This document shows positions 15,913 to 24,218 of a stretch of DNA of 64,000 bases, piece by piece; positions within the stretch are counted from its first letter, which is position 1; every line of letters starts with the position of its first letter. A program made the position numbers and the translations under genes. A model generated the notes under the pieces. That model saw only the letters and a program-made list of their open reading frames with translations. It ran no database searches and had not been told where the DNA came from. Origin of the DNA: Kocuria rosea subsp. polaris (lineage in GTDB: Bacteria; Actinomycetota; Actinomycetes; Actinomycetales; Micrococcaceae); the NCBI RefSeq assembly GCF_001483755.1, contig NZ_LQBK01000017.1, positions 22,889 through 86,888 of the forward strand. The letters are read 5' to 3'.

Positions 15913-17429
15913 GCACATCCGACATCGAGGCGCCGGCGCGCACCGGCACCGACAAGGGACTCAGCAAGGGCGCCGTGGGGCTGCTCGGCTCCGTGGTCAT
16001 CGGCGTCTCCTGCATCGCCCCGGCCTACACCCTCTCCGCGGCCCTGGGGCCCACCGCCGCGGAGGTCGGCACCTCCCTGCCGGCCATCTTCCTCGTGGGC
16101 TTCCTCCCCATGCTGCTCGTGGCACTCGGCTACCAGCAGCTCAACCGGGCCATGCCGGACTCGGGCACCACCTTCACGTGGGGCTCCAAGGCCTTCGGGC
16201 CGTGGCTGGGCTGGATGGGCGGCTGGGGCCTGCTGGCCGCCACCATCCTGGTGCTCTCCAATCTCGCGGGCGTGGCCGTGGACTTCCTCTACCTGGCCCT
16301 CGCCCAGCTCACCGGCAACGCCGCCATCGCGGAGCTCACGCGCAACGTGCCCGTCAACGTGGCCACGTGCCTCGTGTTCGTGGCCCTGGCCGCCTGGATC
16401 TCCTACCGCGGGATGGAGACCACCAAGGCGTTCCAGTACGTGCTCGTGGCGTTCCAGGCGGTCGTGCTCCTGTGGTTCTCGTTCGCCGCCTTCGGCCACG
16501 TGGCCGCCGGCACCGCCTACGAGGGGCTGACCGTGCGCGCCGAGTGGTTCAATCCGTTCGGCGTCGAGTCCTTCTCCGCGTTCGCGGCGGGCGTGTCCCT
16601 GTCCGTGTTCGTCTACTGGGGCTGGGACGTGGTGCTCACCATCAACGAGGAGACCAAGGGGGCCGCCACCACCCCGGGCAAGGCCGCCGTGACCACCATC
16701 TTCGTGATCGTCGCCCTCTACCTGACCATCGCCCTCGCGGTGCTCACGTTCTCCGGGGTCTCCGACCAGGGGCTGGGCATGGGCAACGAGGAGATCCAGG
16801 AGAACATCTTCGCGGCGCTCGCGGGCCCCGTGATGGGTCCCTTCGCGATCCTGATGTCCCTCGCGGTGCTGTCCTCCTCGGCGGCCTCCCTGCAGTCCAC
16901 GTTCGTCTCCCCGGCCCGCACGATGCTGGCCATGGGCTACTACGGTGCGCTGCCGCCGGAGTTCGCGCGGGTCACCCCGCGGTACCAGACCCCGGGCTAC
17001 GCGACGGTCGCGGCGGCCGTGATCTCCGCGGGCTTCTACGCCGTGATGCGCGTGGTCTCGGAGAACGTCCTCTGGGACACCATCACCACCCTCGGCATGA
17101 TGGTCTGCTTCTACTACGGGGTCACCGCCCTGGCCTGCGTCTGGTACTTCCGGCGCGAGGCCTTCCGGGGCGCGAAGAACGTGTTCACCAAGCTCCTCGC
17201 GCCGCTGCTCGGCGGGATCCTGCTGCTGGTGTTCTTCGGGCAGACGGCCTACGACTCGATGGACCCCGAGTACGGCTCCGGCTCGCAGATCGGCGGCGTG
17301 GGCCTCGTGTTCCTCCTGGGCGTGGGCATCCTGCTGCTCGGCGTCGCGATGATGCTCGTGCAGTACCGGCGCAATCCTGCGTTCTTCCGGGAGCGCTTCG
17401 AGACCACCGAGCTGCCCGTCCTGGACTGA
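15909..17429 (+). CDS. APC-superfamily amino acid/polyamine permease
   Basis: A 506-aa membrane protein with about twelve to fourteen hydrophobic segments and the APC signature near the N-terminus (GVSCIAPAYTLSAALG), then MPDSGTTFTWGSKAFGP. APC members import amino acids and amines by proton or ion coupling. As the third gene of the putrescine oxidase operon, with ATGA overlap to the stress protein, it is most likely the putrescine importer. A 23-base hairpin follows eleven bases after its stop. Confidence 0.88.
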   Translation: MSTSDIEAPARTGTDKGLSKGAVGLLGSVVIGVSCIAPAYTLSAALGPTAAEVGTSLPAIFLVGFLPMLLVALGYQQLNRAMPDSGTTFTWGSKAFGPWLGWMGGWGLLAATILVLSNLAGVAVDFLYLALAQLTGNAAIAELTRNVPVNVATCLVFVALAAWISYRGMETTKAFQYVLVAFQAVVLLWFSFAAFGHVAAGTAYEGLTVRAEWFNPFGVESFSAFAAGVSLSVFVYWGWDVVLTINEETKGAATTPGKAAVTTIFVIVALYLTIALAVLTFSGVSDQGLGMGNEEIQENIFAALAGPVMGPFAILMSLAVLSSSAASLQSTFVSPARTMLAMGYYGALPPEFARVTPRYQTPGYATVAAAVISAGFYAVMRVVSENVLWDTITTLGMMVCFYYGVTALACVWYFRREAFRGAKNVFTKLLAPLLGGILLLVFFGQTAYDSMDPEYGSGSQIGGVGLVFLLGVGILLLGVAMMLVQYRRNPAFFRERFETTELPVLD

Positions 17430-17439
17430 CTCCCCGCCT

Positions 17440-17500
17440 CGCGAGATGGGAGCTGACGGCGACCGCGGCCGCTCCGCTCGCCGTCAGCTGCCATCTCGCG
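17440..17500. terminator. long hairpin between convergent genes
   Basis: Arms 17440-17462 and 17478-17500 pair at 22 of 23 positions (one G-G mismatch at 17450/17490) with a 15-base loop. It lies between the convergent permease and M13 peptidase genes and can act in both directions. Confidence 0.78.
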
Positions 17501-17518
17501 CAAGGGGGAGGGGGAGGG

Positions 17519-19498
17519 TCACCAGATGTTCACGCGGTCCTCCGGGGACAGCCACAGGCCGTCCCCGGGCCGGGTGCCGAAGGTGTCGTGGAACGCGAAC
17601 ATGTTCTGCACCACCCGGTTGCAGCGGAACTCGTCCGGGGCGTGCGGATCGGTGGCCAGCCGGTTGACCAGCTCCTGCTCCCGGGCGGTCGAGCGCCACA
17701 GCGCCGCGTAGGCGTAGAAGAAGCGCTCCGCGCCGGTCAGCCCGTCGAGCACCGGCGCGCTGTCCTGGTCCAGGCCCCGCTCGGCCAGGGACATCCGGTA
17801 GGCCACCAGCGCGATCTCCAGCCCGCCGAGGTCCCCGATGTTCTCGCCCACCGTGAAGGCCCCGCTGACGTGGTGCCGCTCCGGGTCCAGCCCGCGCGGC
17901 GTGCAGCCGTCGTACTGGGCCACGAGCGCGGCGGTGCGCCGGGCGAACTCCGCGCGGTCCTCGTCGGTCCACCAGTTCTCCAGGTGGCCCCGGGAATCGT
18001 ACTTGGCGCCCTGGTCGTCGAACCCGTGGCCGATCTCGTGACCGATCACGGAGCCGATCGCCCCGTAGTTCACGGCATCGTCGGCCTCGATGTCGAAGAA
18101 CGGCGGCTGCAGGATCCCCGCCGGGAAGACCACCTCGTTGAGCACGGGGTGGAAGTAGGCGTTGACCCAGTGGGGGTAGAGGAACCACTCGCCCCGGTCC
18201 ACGAGGGTGCCCATCCTCCCGACCGTGCGGTCGTGCTCCAGCGCCAGCCCCGCCCGGACGTTGCCGAGCAGGTCCGCCGGATCCAGCTGCAGGGAGGAGT
18301 AGTCCCGCCAGGACCCGGGGTAGCCGACCTTGACCGTGAACGTGGACAGCTTCTCCAGGGCGCGGGCTCGGGTGGCCTCCGACATCCACTCCAGCCGGGA
18401 GATCCGCTCCCGGTACGCGGCGAGCAGGTGCGCCACGAGCTGCTCCACCCGGGCCTTGTGCGCCGGCGGGAACCAGCGGGCCACGTAGTCGCGCGCCACG
18501 TCGTCGCCCAGGACCCGGGTGACCAGGTACTCGGCCCGCTTCCACCGCTCGCGGGGGCGGGTGATCCCCGACAGGGCGGTGCTGTAGAAGCGGAAGTTCT
18601 CCTCGACGAAGGCCCGGGGCAGGAACGGGGCGCGCTTGGACACGATCCGCCACGACTGCCAGATCCGGATCTGCTCCTCCGACCACTCCTGCCACAGCAG
18701 GCCCAGCCGCGCCGCGAAGGAGGGCTGGCGGACGATGACCCGGTCGAAGATCCCCGCGCCGCGCTCCGGGGCGGTGCCCTCGAGCCACGCCGTCCACGGG
18801 AATCCCGGCGCCATGGCCTCCAGGCCGGGCAGGTCCACGGGGTTGTACATCTCCTCGACGTCGCGCGCCGAGACGGTGTCCCAGTGGGCGGCGGCGAGCT
18901 GCGTCTCCATGGCGAGCACGGTCGCCGCGGCGTCCCCGGCGGGCACGCCCCAGCGCGCCGGCAGGTCCGCCAGCTCCAGCATCGCCGCGACGTGGGCCGT
19001 GAACGCCGTGCGCAGCCGTTCGTGCAGCGGGTCCGTGTAGTAGCTGTCCGCGGGCAGGGACAGCCCGTCCTGGCGGAGGAAGAAGGAGTAGCGGGACGAG
19101 TCCCGGGAGTCGTTCTCCACGAAGAAGGACAGCGGCCCGTCCACGCCGGTGCGGTGCAGGGCGGCCGAGGCGCGGGCGAGCCCCTCCTTGCCCCGGGCGG
19201 CGTCGAGCACCGCGAGGTCCGGGGCCAGGGCGGCCCGCCCGCGGCGCTCGATCTCGTCCTCGTCGAGGAAGGAGCGGTACAGCGCGGCCATCCGGGACCC
19301 GGCCGGGGCCTGCTGCACGATCTCGTGCACCCGCCGCGTGTTGAGGTCGGCGAGGATCGCGGAGGCGCCGTCGAACGCGCGGTCCGCCGGGAGCTCGTGC
19401 GCCTCGATCCAGCCGCCGTTGACGTGGCGGTACAGGTCGTCCTGGGGCCGGACCCCGGGGTGGACGTGCTGCAGCTCGAGGCCGGAGACGGTGGTCAC
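17519..19498 (-). CDS. pepO: M13-family zinc metallopeptidase (neprilysin/PepO type)
   Basis: A 659-aa peptidase of family M13. The zinc motif HEIGH is at residues 487-491, the third ligand is in ENIGDLGGLEIA, the substrate-binding NAYFHP lies before the active site, and the C-terminus ends VNIW as expected for the family. No signal peptide or membrane anchor is seen, so it should act in the cytoplasm on peptides, unlike animal neprilysins. It is transcribed alone, away from the binding-protein gene, from which a terminator separates it. Confidence 0.92.
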   Translation of the reverse strand: MTTVSGLELQHVHPGVRPQDDLYRHVNGGWIEAHELPADRAFDGASAILADLNTRRVHEIVQQAPAGSRMAALYRSFLDEDEIERRGRAALAPDLAVLDAARGKEGLARASAALHRTGVDGPLSFFVENDSRDSSRYSFFLRQDGLSLPADSYYTDPLHERLRTAFTAHVAAMLELADLPARWGVPAGDAAATVLAMETQLAAAHWDTVSARDVEEMYNPVDLPGLEAMAPGFPWTAWLEGTAPERGAGIFDRVIVRQPSFAARLGLLWQEWSEEQIRIWQSWRIVSKRAPFLPRAFVEENFRFYSTALSGITRPRERWKRAEYLVTRVLGDDVARDYVARWFPPAHKARVEQLVAHLLAAYRERISRLEWMSEATRARALEKLSTFTVKVGYPGSWRDYSSLQLDPADLLGNVRAGLALEHDRTVGRMGTLVDRGEWFLYPHWVNAYFHPVLNEVVFPAGILQPPFFDIEADDAVNYGAIGSVIGHEIGHGFDDQGAKYDSRGHLENWWTDEDRAEFARRTAALVAQYDGCTPRGLDPERHHVSGAFTVGENIGDLGGLEIALVAYRMSLAERGLDQDSAPVLDGLTGAERFFYAYAALWRSTAREQELVNRLATDPHAPDEFRCNRVVQNMFAFHDTFGTRPGDGLWLSPEDRVNIW

Positions 19499-19563
19499 GG
19501 GAGCTTCCCCTGTCGTCGTGGCGGGGCGGCGCGGTCCGCCTCGCCCCAGCCTACGGACGGCGG

Positions 19564-19594
19564 CGCCGTGGCCCGCCTCGCGCGGGCCACGGCG
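19564..19594 (-). terminator. hairpin after the amino-acid binding protein gene
   Basis: A 13-bp perfect stem (19564-19576 with 19582-19594) and five-base loop. It lies 41 bases beyond the stop of the upstream gene and before the pepO start. Confidence 0.75.
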
Positions 19595-19634
19595 TCCGTG
19601 GCGCTCGTCACACCCGTCCGGCGGGTGCGGCGGA

Positions 19635-20486
19635 TCAGCTCGCGGCCGGCTCCGGGCTCGCCGAGGAGTCCGTGCCCTCGGAGTCCGCGGTGCCCAGCCA
19701 CTCGGCCTTGAGCTGGTCGAGGGTGCCGTCCTCCTCCATGGCGGCCAGCGACTCGTTCACCCGCTCCAGCAGGGCCGTGTTGCCGGTCTTCACGGCCAGG
19801 CCGAGCTGCTCGCCGGTCTCGATCTCCTCGACCAGCCGCAGCTCCGGGTTGTCCGCGATGGCGGGGCCGGTCACGGAGATGTTGCCGAGCACGGCCTTGA
19901 CGTCGTCGGTGTTGAGCCCCTGGATCATCAGCGAGGAGGTCTCGTACTGGACGACGTCCGCTCCGTTGTCCCGGGCGTAGTCCTCGCCGGTGGTGGCCTG
20001 CTGCGCGCCCACGCGCTGGCCCTCGATGTCGGCCACGGACTCGATGCCGGAGTCCGGCGCCACGAGCAGGGCGAGGTTGTCCTCGAGGTAGGGGTCGGAG
20101 AAGTCCATCACCGACTCGCGCTCCTCGTTGATGGTCATGCCGGACGCGGCGAGGTCGCACTGGTCGGTGTCCAGCGCGGAGCCGGTCTCGATGGCCTCGA
20201 AGGGCGTGGTGATGACGTTCGTCTCCACTCCGAGGTCCTCGGCGATCCGGTTGACCAGGTCGATGTCGAAGCCCACGGTCTCGCCGTCCTCGACGTACTC
20301 GAAGGGGGCGTAGGGGATGTCCGAGCAGACCGTGAGGGTTCCCGGGCTGATCAGGCTGACCTCGCCCCCGCTCTCGCCCCCGCCGGAGGCCTCCTCGCCC
20401 CCTCCGGTGCTCGTGCACGCGCTCAGGGCCAGCGCGGAGACGGCCAGCACGGACAGGGTTGCTGCCCCGTGGAACCTGCTCTTCAT
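19635..20486 (-). CDS. ABC transporter substrate-binding lipoprotein (amino-acid type)
   Basis: A 283-aa type-3 solute-binding protein. A lipobox (LSAC) follows the signal sequence, then a Gly/Ser/Glu-rich linker. The two-lobe domain has LTVCSDIPYAPFEY, GFDIDLVNRIAEDLG and the hinge segment GMTINEERESVMDFS typical of polar amino-acid receptors. No permease or ATPase gene lies beside it, so it must use a transporter encoded elsewhere or act alone. GGAAGGA precedes the ATG. The exact ligand is unknown. Confidence 0.88.
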   Translation of the reverse strand: MKSRFHGAATLSVLAVSALALSACTSTGGGEEASGGGESGGEVSLISPGTLTVCSDIPYAPFEYVEDGETVGFDIDLVNRIAEDLGVETNVITTPFEAIETGSALDTDQCDLAASGMTINEERESVMDFSDPYLEDNLALLVAPDSGIESVADIEGQRVGAQQATTGEDYARDNGADVVQYETSSLMIQGLNTDDVKAVLGNISVTGPAIADNPELRLVEEIETGEQLGLAVKTGNTALLERVNESLAAMEEDGTLDQLKAEWLGTADSEGTDSSASPEPAAS

Positions 20487-20703
20487 GGATCTGTCCTTCC
20501 CTCGGGAGGTGGCCGGCCGCCGGTCCGTGCGCGGGGTCGTGCTCCGGTGCAGCCCACCGCTGAATGAGCCTCAGTGTAGGGGCTGTCGTGCCCCCGGTGT
20601 GTCGCGCACCACTGGTCGGTAGCTAATTCCCCGTGCTGCGCTCGCGACGACGGGGCGCGGGCCCGCGGAAGCCGCCCGGTGCCCGGGGCCGGCACGGCTT
20701 CGG

Positions 20704-20709
20704 CACAAT
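20704..20709 (+). promoter_or_regulatory. -10 element before the hslR mini-ORF
   Basis: CACAAT ends seven bases before an ATG at 20717, which begins a short reading frame leading into the S4-domain gene. Confidence 0.4.
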
Positions 20710-20716
20710 GGAGCCC

Positions 20717-20767
20717 ATGACTCCGATCGACGACGTCCTGGGACCGGCTCCCGAGGAGGGGCGATGA
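20717..20767 (+). CDS. possible 16-aa leader peptide overlapping hslR
   Basis: A short frame (MTPIDDVLGPAPEEGR, or 19 aa from an ATG at 20708) ends in TGA overlapping the ATG of the next gene by four bases. A -10-like box at leaderless distance makes translation plausible. The ribosome binding site of the next gene (GAGGAGG) lies inside it. No homologue is recognised; it may be a coupling leader or chance. Confidence 0.35.
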   Translation: MTPIDDVLGPAPEEGR

Positions 20768-21141
20768 CGGCGGCTCCGGCGCCCGCGAGCGTGCGCGTGG
20801 ACGTGTGGCTGTGGGCGGTGCGCGTGTTCAAGACCCGCTCCGCCGCGACGGCCGCGTGCCGCGCCGGGCACGTGAAGATCGACGGGACCTCGGTCAAGGC
20901 CGCCCAGCCGGTGCGGCCCGGCCAGCGGGTGGCCGTGCGCCGCCCCGGCCACGAGCAGGTCCTGGAGGTGGTGCAGCTGCTGACCAAGCGCGTCGGGGCT
21001 CCGGTGGCCGCGAAGGCCTACGTGGACCGCAGCCCGCCCCCGCCACCCGCGCTGCACGCGGCCGTCCCGCGGCGGGACCGGGGCACCGGCCGGCCCACCA
21101 AGAAGGACCGCCGGGAGATGGACCGCCTCCGGGGTCTCTGA
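20764..21141 (+). CDS. hslR: S4-domain RNA-binding protein (Hsp15/HslR type)
   Basis: A 125-aa basic protein. Residues about 9-70 form an S4 RNA-binding domain: RVDVWLWAVRVFKTRSAATAA, GHVKIDG and VRPGQRVAVRR. A Pro- and Lys/Arg-rich tail (GRPTKKDRREMDRLRG) follows. The family includes Hsp15, which binds stalled 50S subunits carrying nascent chains. The start overlaps a possible leader peptide and has GAGGAGG seven bases upstream. Confidence 0.88.
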   Translation: MTAAPAPASVRVDVWLWAVRVFKTRSAATAACRAGHVKIDGTSVKAAQPVRPGQRVAVRRPGHEQVLEVVQLLTKRVGAPVAAKAYVDRSPPPPPALHAAVPRRDRGTGRPTKKDRREMDRLRGL

Positions 21142-21270
21142 GGGCCCCGGCGCGCCCGGCTCCGGGCCGGCTCCCAGGAAGGCGCAGAATAATCCCCACT
21201 GCACGTGTGCCGTGGGTCACCCCGCCGTCCGGTGGTCCGACCCGCGGCCGGAACCCGAGGAATTCGACCC

Positions 21271-22728
21271 ATGGCACTGCTGGACACATCGGTGTGGACC
21301 GGAAAGATCTACGTCAACGGGTGGCGCGACGGCCGCGGCGGCACCGAGGACGTCACGAACCCGTCGACGGACGAGACGCTGGGGCAGATCGGCTTCGCGT
21401 CCCCCGAGGACGTGTACGAGGCGGCGGAGAAGGCCGCGGCGGCCCAGAAGGAGTGGGCGGCGCTGAAGCCCTCCGAGCGCGCCGCGGTGCTGCGCCGCGC
21501 CGGCCTCCTGTTCGAGGAGCACGCCGAGGAGGTCATGGACTGGGTGGTCCGGGAGACCGGGGCGATCCAGCCCAAGGCCGGGCTGGAGGCCTCGGTCGCG
21601 GCCGCGGAGTGCTACGAGTCCTCCGCGCTGCCGACCCATCCGCACGGGGAGTACCTGCCCTCCGACGCGCCGCACTGGTCGCTGTCCCGCCGGGTGCCGG
21701 CCGGGGTGGTCTCGGTCATCTCGCCGTTCAACTTCCCGCTGATCCTCTCGATCCGCTCCGTGGCCCCCGCCCTCGCTCTGGGCAACGCGGTGCTGCTCAA
21801 GCCGGACCCCCGCACCTCGGTCACGGGCGGCGCGCTCATCATGCGCGTGTTCGAGGAGGCCGGGCTGCCGCCCGGGGTCCTGCAGCTGCTGCCCGGCGGC
21901 GGCGACGTGGGGGCCGCCACGGTCGAGGCCCCGCAGGTGGACGTCGTGTCCTTCACCGGGTCCACCGCGGCGGGACGGCACGTGGGCGCCGCCGCGGCGC
22001 AGCACCTCAAGCGGGCCCACCTGGAGCTCGGCGGCAACAACGTGGTCATCGTGCTGCCGGGCGCGGACGTGGACCTGGCCGCCGGGGTCGGGGCGATGGG
22101 CTCCTTCTTCCACCAGGGCCAGATCTGCATGACCACCGGGCGCCACCTGGTGCACGAGGACCTGCACGACGAGTACGTGGACAAGCTCGCGGCGAAGGCC
22201 GAGGCGCTGGTGGTCGGGGATCCCGCCGAGGGGCCCGTGCACCTGGGCCCGATCATCGACGAGCGCCAGCTCAAGTCCATCGACGCGATCGTGCAGGAGA
22301 CCGCCATCGCCGGCGCCCGGGTGGTCGCCGGCGGCTCCCACGACGGGCTGTTCTACCGGCCCACGGTGCTCGCCGACCTGACCCACGAGATGACGGCCTG
22401 GAAGGACGAGATCTTCGGCCCGGTGGCCCCCGTGATGAAGGTGTCCAGCGCCGAGGAGGCGGTGGAGTTCGCCAACGCCTCCGAGTACGGCCTCTCGGTG
22501 TCGATCATCGGGGACGTCGGCGAGGCCATGAAGATCGCCGACCGGATCCGCTCCGGCAAGATCCACATCAACGAGATGACGGTCGCCGACGAGGCCAACG
22601 CCCCCTTCGGCGGCATGGGCGCCTCGGGCACCGGCTCCCGGTTCGGCGGACCCACCGCCAACATCGACGCGTTCACCGAGACGCAGTGGATCACGATCAG
22701 CCCGGACGTCCCGCACTACCCCTTCTGA
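21271..22728 (+). CDS. aromatic (benzaldehyde-type) aldehyde dehydrogenase
   Basis: A 485-aa NAD(P)-dependent aldehyde dehydrogenase. Motifs are SPFNFPLILS, the catalytic glutamate in LELGGNN and the cysteine in FFHQGQICMTTGR. The last is typical of the benzaldehyde/vanillin dehydrogenase branch. It could feed vanillate or benzoate to the aromatic pathway whose demethylase lies 17 kb upstream, but no shared regulatory site was seen. The ATG at 21271 has GAGGAA upstream; a longer frame from 21205 lacks one. A perfect palindromic terminator follows. Confidence 0.85.
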   Translation: MALLDTSVWTGKIYVNGWRDGRGGTEDVTNPSTDETLGQIGFASPEDVYEAAEKAAAAQKEWAALKPSERAAVLRRAGLLFEEHAEEVMDWVVRETGAIQPKAGLEASVAAAECYESSALPTHPHGEYLPSDAPHWSLSRRVPAGVVSVISPFNFPLILSIRSVAPALALGNAVLLKPDPRTSVTGGALIMRVFEEAGLPPGVLQLLPGGGDVGAATVEAPQVDVVSFTGSTAAGRHVGAAAAQHLKRAHLELGGNNVVIVLPGADVDLAAGVGAMGSFFHQGQICMTTGRHLVHEDLHDEYVDKLAAKAEALVVGDPAEGPVHLGPIIDERQLKSIDAIVQETAIAGARVVAGGSHDGLFYRPTVLADLTHEMTAWKDEIFGPVAPVMKVSSAEEAVEFANASEYGLSVSIIGDVGEAMKIADRIRSGKIHINEMTVADEANAPFGGMGASGTGSRFGGPTANIDAFTETQWITISPDVPHYPF

Positions 22729-22752
22729 GCGCCGCCCCCTCCGGGCAGCGCA

Positions 22753-22782
22753 CGGCCCACCGCCCGGCCGGGCGGTGGGCCG
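22753..22782 (+). terminator. perfect palindromic hairpin
   Basis: A 30-base perfect palindrome (arms 22753-22767 and 22768-22782) lies 25 bases after the aldehyde dehydrogenase stop and before the MATE promoter. Confidence 0.75.
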
Positions 22783-22802
22783 CGGGGACGGGAGGTCGTC
22801 GG

Positions 22803-22808
22803 TAGCCT
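22803..22808 (+). promoter_or_regulatory. -10 element, leaderless start
   Basis: TAGCCT ends six bases before the GTG at 22815, with no ribosome binding site between. Confidence 0.45.
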
Positions 22809-22814
22809 GGACCG

Positions 22815-24167
22815 GTGACCACGACCTCCCGTCCCCGCGGCCTCAACCGGCAGATCCTGGCCCTGGCGGTCCCCGCCTTCGGGGCGCTCGTGGCCGAGCC
22901 GCTGTTCCTGCTGGCGGACTCCGCCATCGTCGGCCACCTCGGCACGCCCCAGCTCGCCGGCGTGGGCGTGGCGGCGGCCGTGCTGCAGACGGTCGTGGGG
23001 CTCATGGTCTTCCTCGCCTACAGCACCACCCCGGCGGTCGCCCGGCACCTCGGTGCGGGTCGGCTCCACGAGGCCGTGGCGGTGGGCCGGGACGGGCTGT
23101 GGGTGGCCGCGGGACTCGGCCTGCTCCTGTCCGCGGCGGGCTGGGCGGCGGGCCGCCCGCTGCTGGCGCTGATGGGCGCGCGCGGCGAGGTCCTCGAGCA
23201 CGCCGTCGTGTACCTGCACTGGTCCCTGCCCGGGCTCACCGCGATGCTCCTGGTGCTCGCGGCCACCGGCGTGCTCCGCGGGCTCCAGGACACCAGGACG
23301 CCGCTGCTCATCGCCGGGATCGGGGCCGCGGCCAACGCGGGGCTCAACCTCCTGCTCGTCCACGGCGCGGGCCTGGGCGTGGCCGGCGCGGCGATCGGCA
23401 CGAGCGCCGTGCAGTGGGCCATGGCCCTGGCCTACCTCCGGATCCTCCGCCGGCTCGCCCGCGAGCACGGCGTGGGGGCCTCGACCACGTGGCCGCGCCT
23501 GCGCTCGCACCTCGCGGTGGGCTCCTGGCTCATGCTCCGCACCGTGTCCCTGCGGGTGGCCATCCTCGCGACCGTCCTGGTGGTCACCGGACAGGGGGCG
23601 CAGAACCTCGCGGCGCACCAGCTCGTGATGACGGTGTTCAACTTCCTGGCGTTCGCCCTGGACGCCCTCGCCATCGCCGCGCAGGCACTGCTGGGCCGGG
23701 ACATGGGGGCGCGGGACGTCGGGGACCCCTCGCAGCGCCGGGCGGTCCGGGCGCTGATGGACCGGCTGGTCCTGTGGGGGCTCGGCTTCGGCGTGCTGAC
23801 CGGTCTCCTCGTGGCCCTGGTCGGCACGCGGCTGGGCTTCCTGCTCAGCCCCGACCCGGCGGTGCAGGCCCTCTTCGCGGCGGGGCTGCTGGTGGTGGCG
23901 GTCGGCCAGCCGCTGGCCGCCTACGTCTTCGTCCTGGACGGCGTGCTCATCGGGGCCGGGGACGCCCGCTACCTCGCGGTGGCCGGGGTGCTCAACCTCG
24001 CGGTCTACGCCCCGCTGCTGGTGCTCGTCGCGCTCCGCGCGGGGTCGGGGACCGGAGGGTTCGTGTGGCTGTGGGCCGCCTACGCCGGCGGGTACCTGGG
24101 GGCCCGCGCCCTGACCCTGGGGCTGCGTGCCCGCGGCGACTCCTGGCTGCTCAGGAACGCTCGGTAA
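22815..24167 (+). CDS. dinF: MATE-family efflux transporter (DinF type)
   Basis: A 450-aa protein with twelve predicted membrane segments in two MATE halves. The first has FLLADSAIVGHLGT and LAYSTTPAVARHLGAG; the second has QNLAAHQLVMTVFNFLAFALDALAIAAQALLGRDMGA. The internal GLQDTRTPL loop and the overall pattern place it in the DinF branch. Members export cationic drugs or oxidants in exchange for protons or sodium; the natural substrate is unknown. The GTG start is supported by the leaderless promoter. Confidence 0.88.
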   Translation: MTTTSRPRGLNRQILALAVPAFGALVAEPLFLLADSAIVGHLGTPQLAGVGVAAAVLQTVVGLMVFLAYSTTPAVARHLGAGRLHEAVAVGRDGLWVAAGLGLLLSAAGWAAGRPLLALMGARGEVLEHAVVYLHWSLPGLTAMLLVLAATGVLRGLQDTRTPLLIAGIGAAANAGLNLLLVHGAGLGVAGAAIGTSAVQWAMALAYLRILRRLAREHGVGASTTWPRLRSHLAVGSWLMLRTVSLRVAILATVLVVTGQGAQNLAAHQLVMTVFNFLAFALDALAIAAQALLGRDMGARDVGDPSQRRAVRALMDRLVLWGLGFGVLTGLLVALVGTRLGFLLSPDPAVQALFAAGLLVVAVGQPLAAYVFVLDGVLIGAGDARYLAVAGVLNLAVYAPLLVLVALRAGSGTGGFVWLWAAYAGGYLGARALTLGLRARGDSWLLRNAR

Positions 24168-24206
24168 CAAGCGGGGGCGCACCCGGGGGATGTGGGGCGG
24201 ATCACC

Positions 24207-24212
24207 TACGAT
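24207..24212 (+). promoter_or_regulatory. -10 element, leaderless start
   Basis: TACGAT ends six bases before the ATG at 24219, arguing for this start rather than an in-frame codon at 24192. Confidence 0.5.
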
Positions 24213-24218
24213 GCCACT

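Noticed and set aside
16178..19711. 1177-codon forward frame across the permease and M13 peptidase genes
   Set aside because: It overlaps two well-supported genes in other frames, crosses the terminator hairpin and has antisense-type composition.
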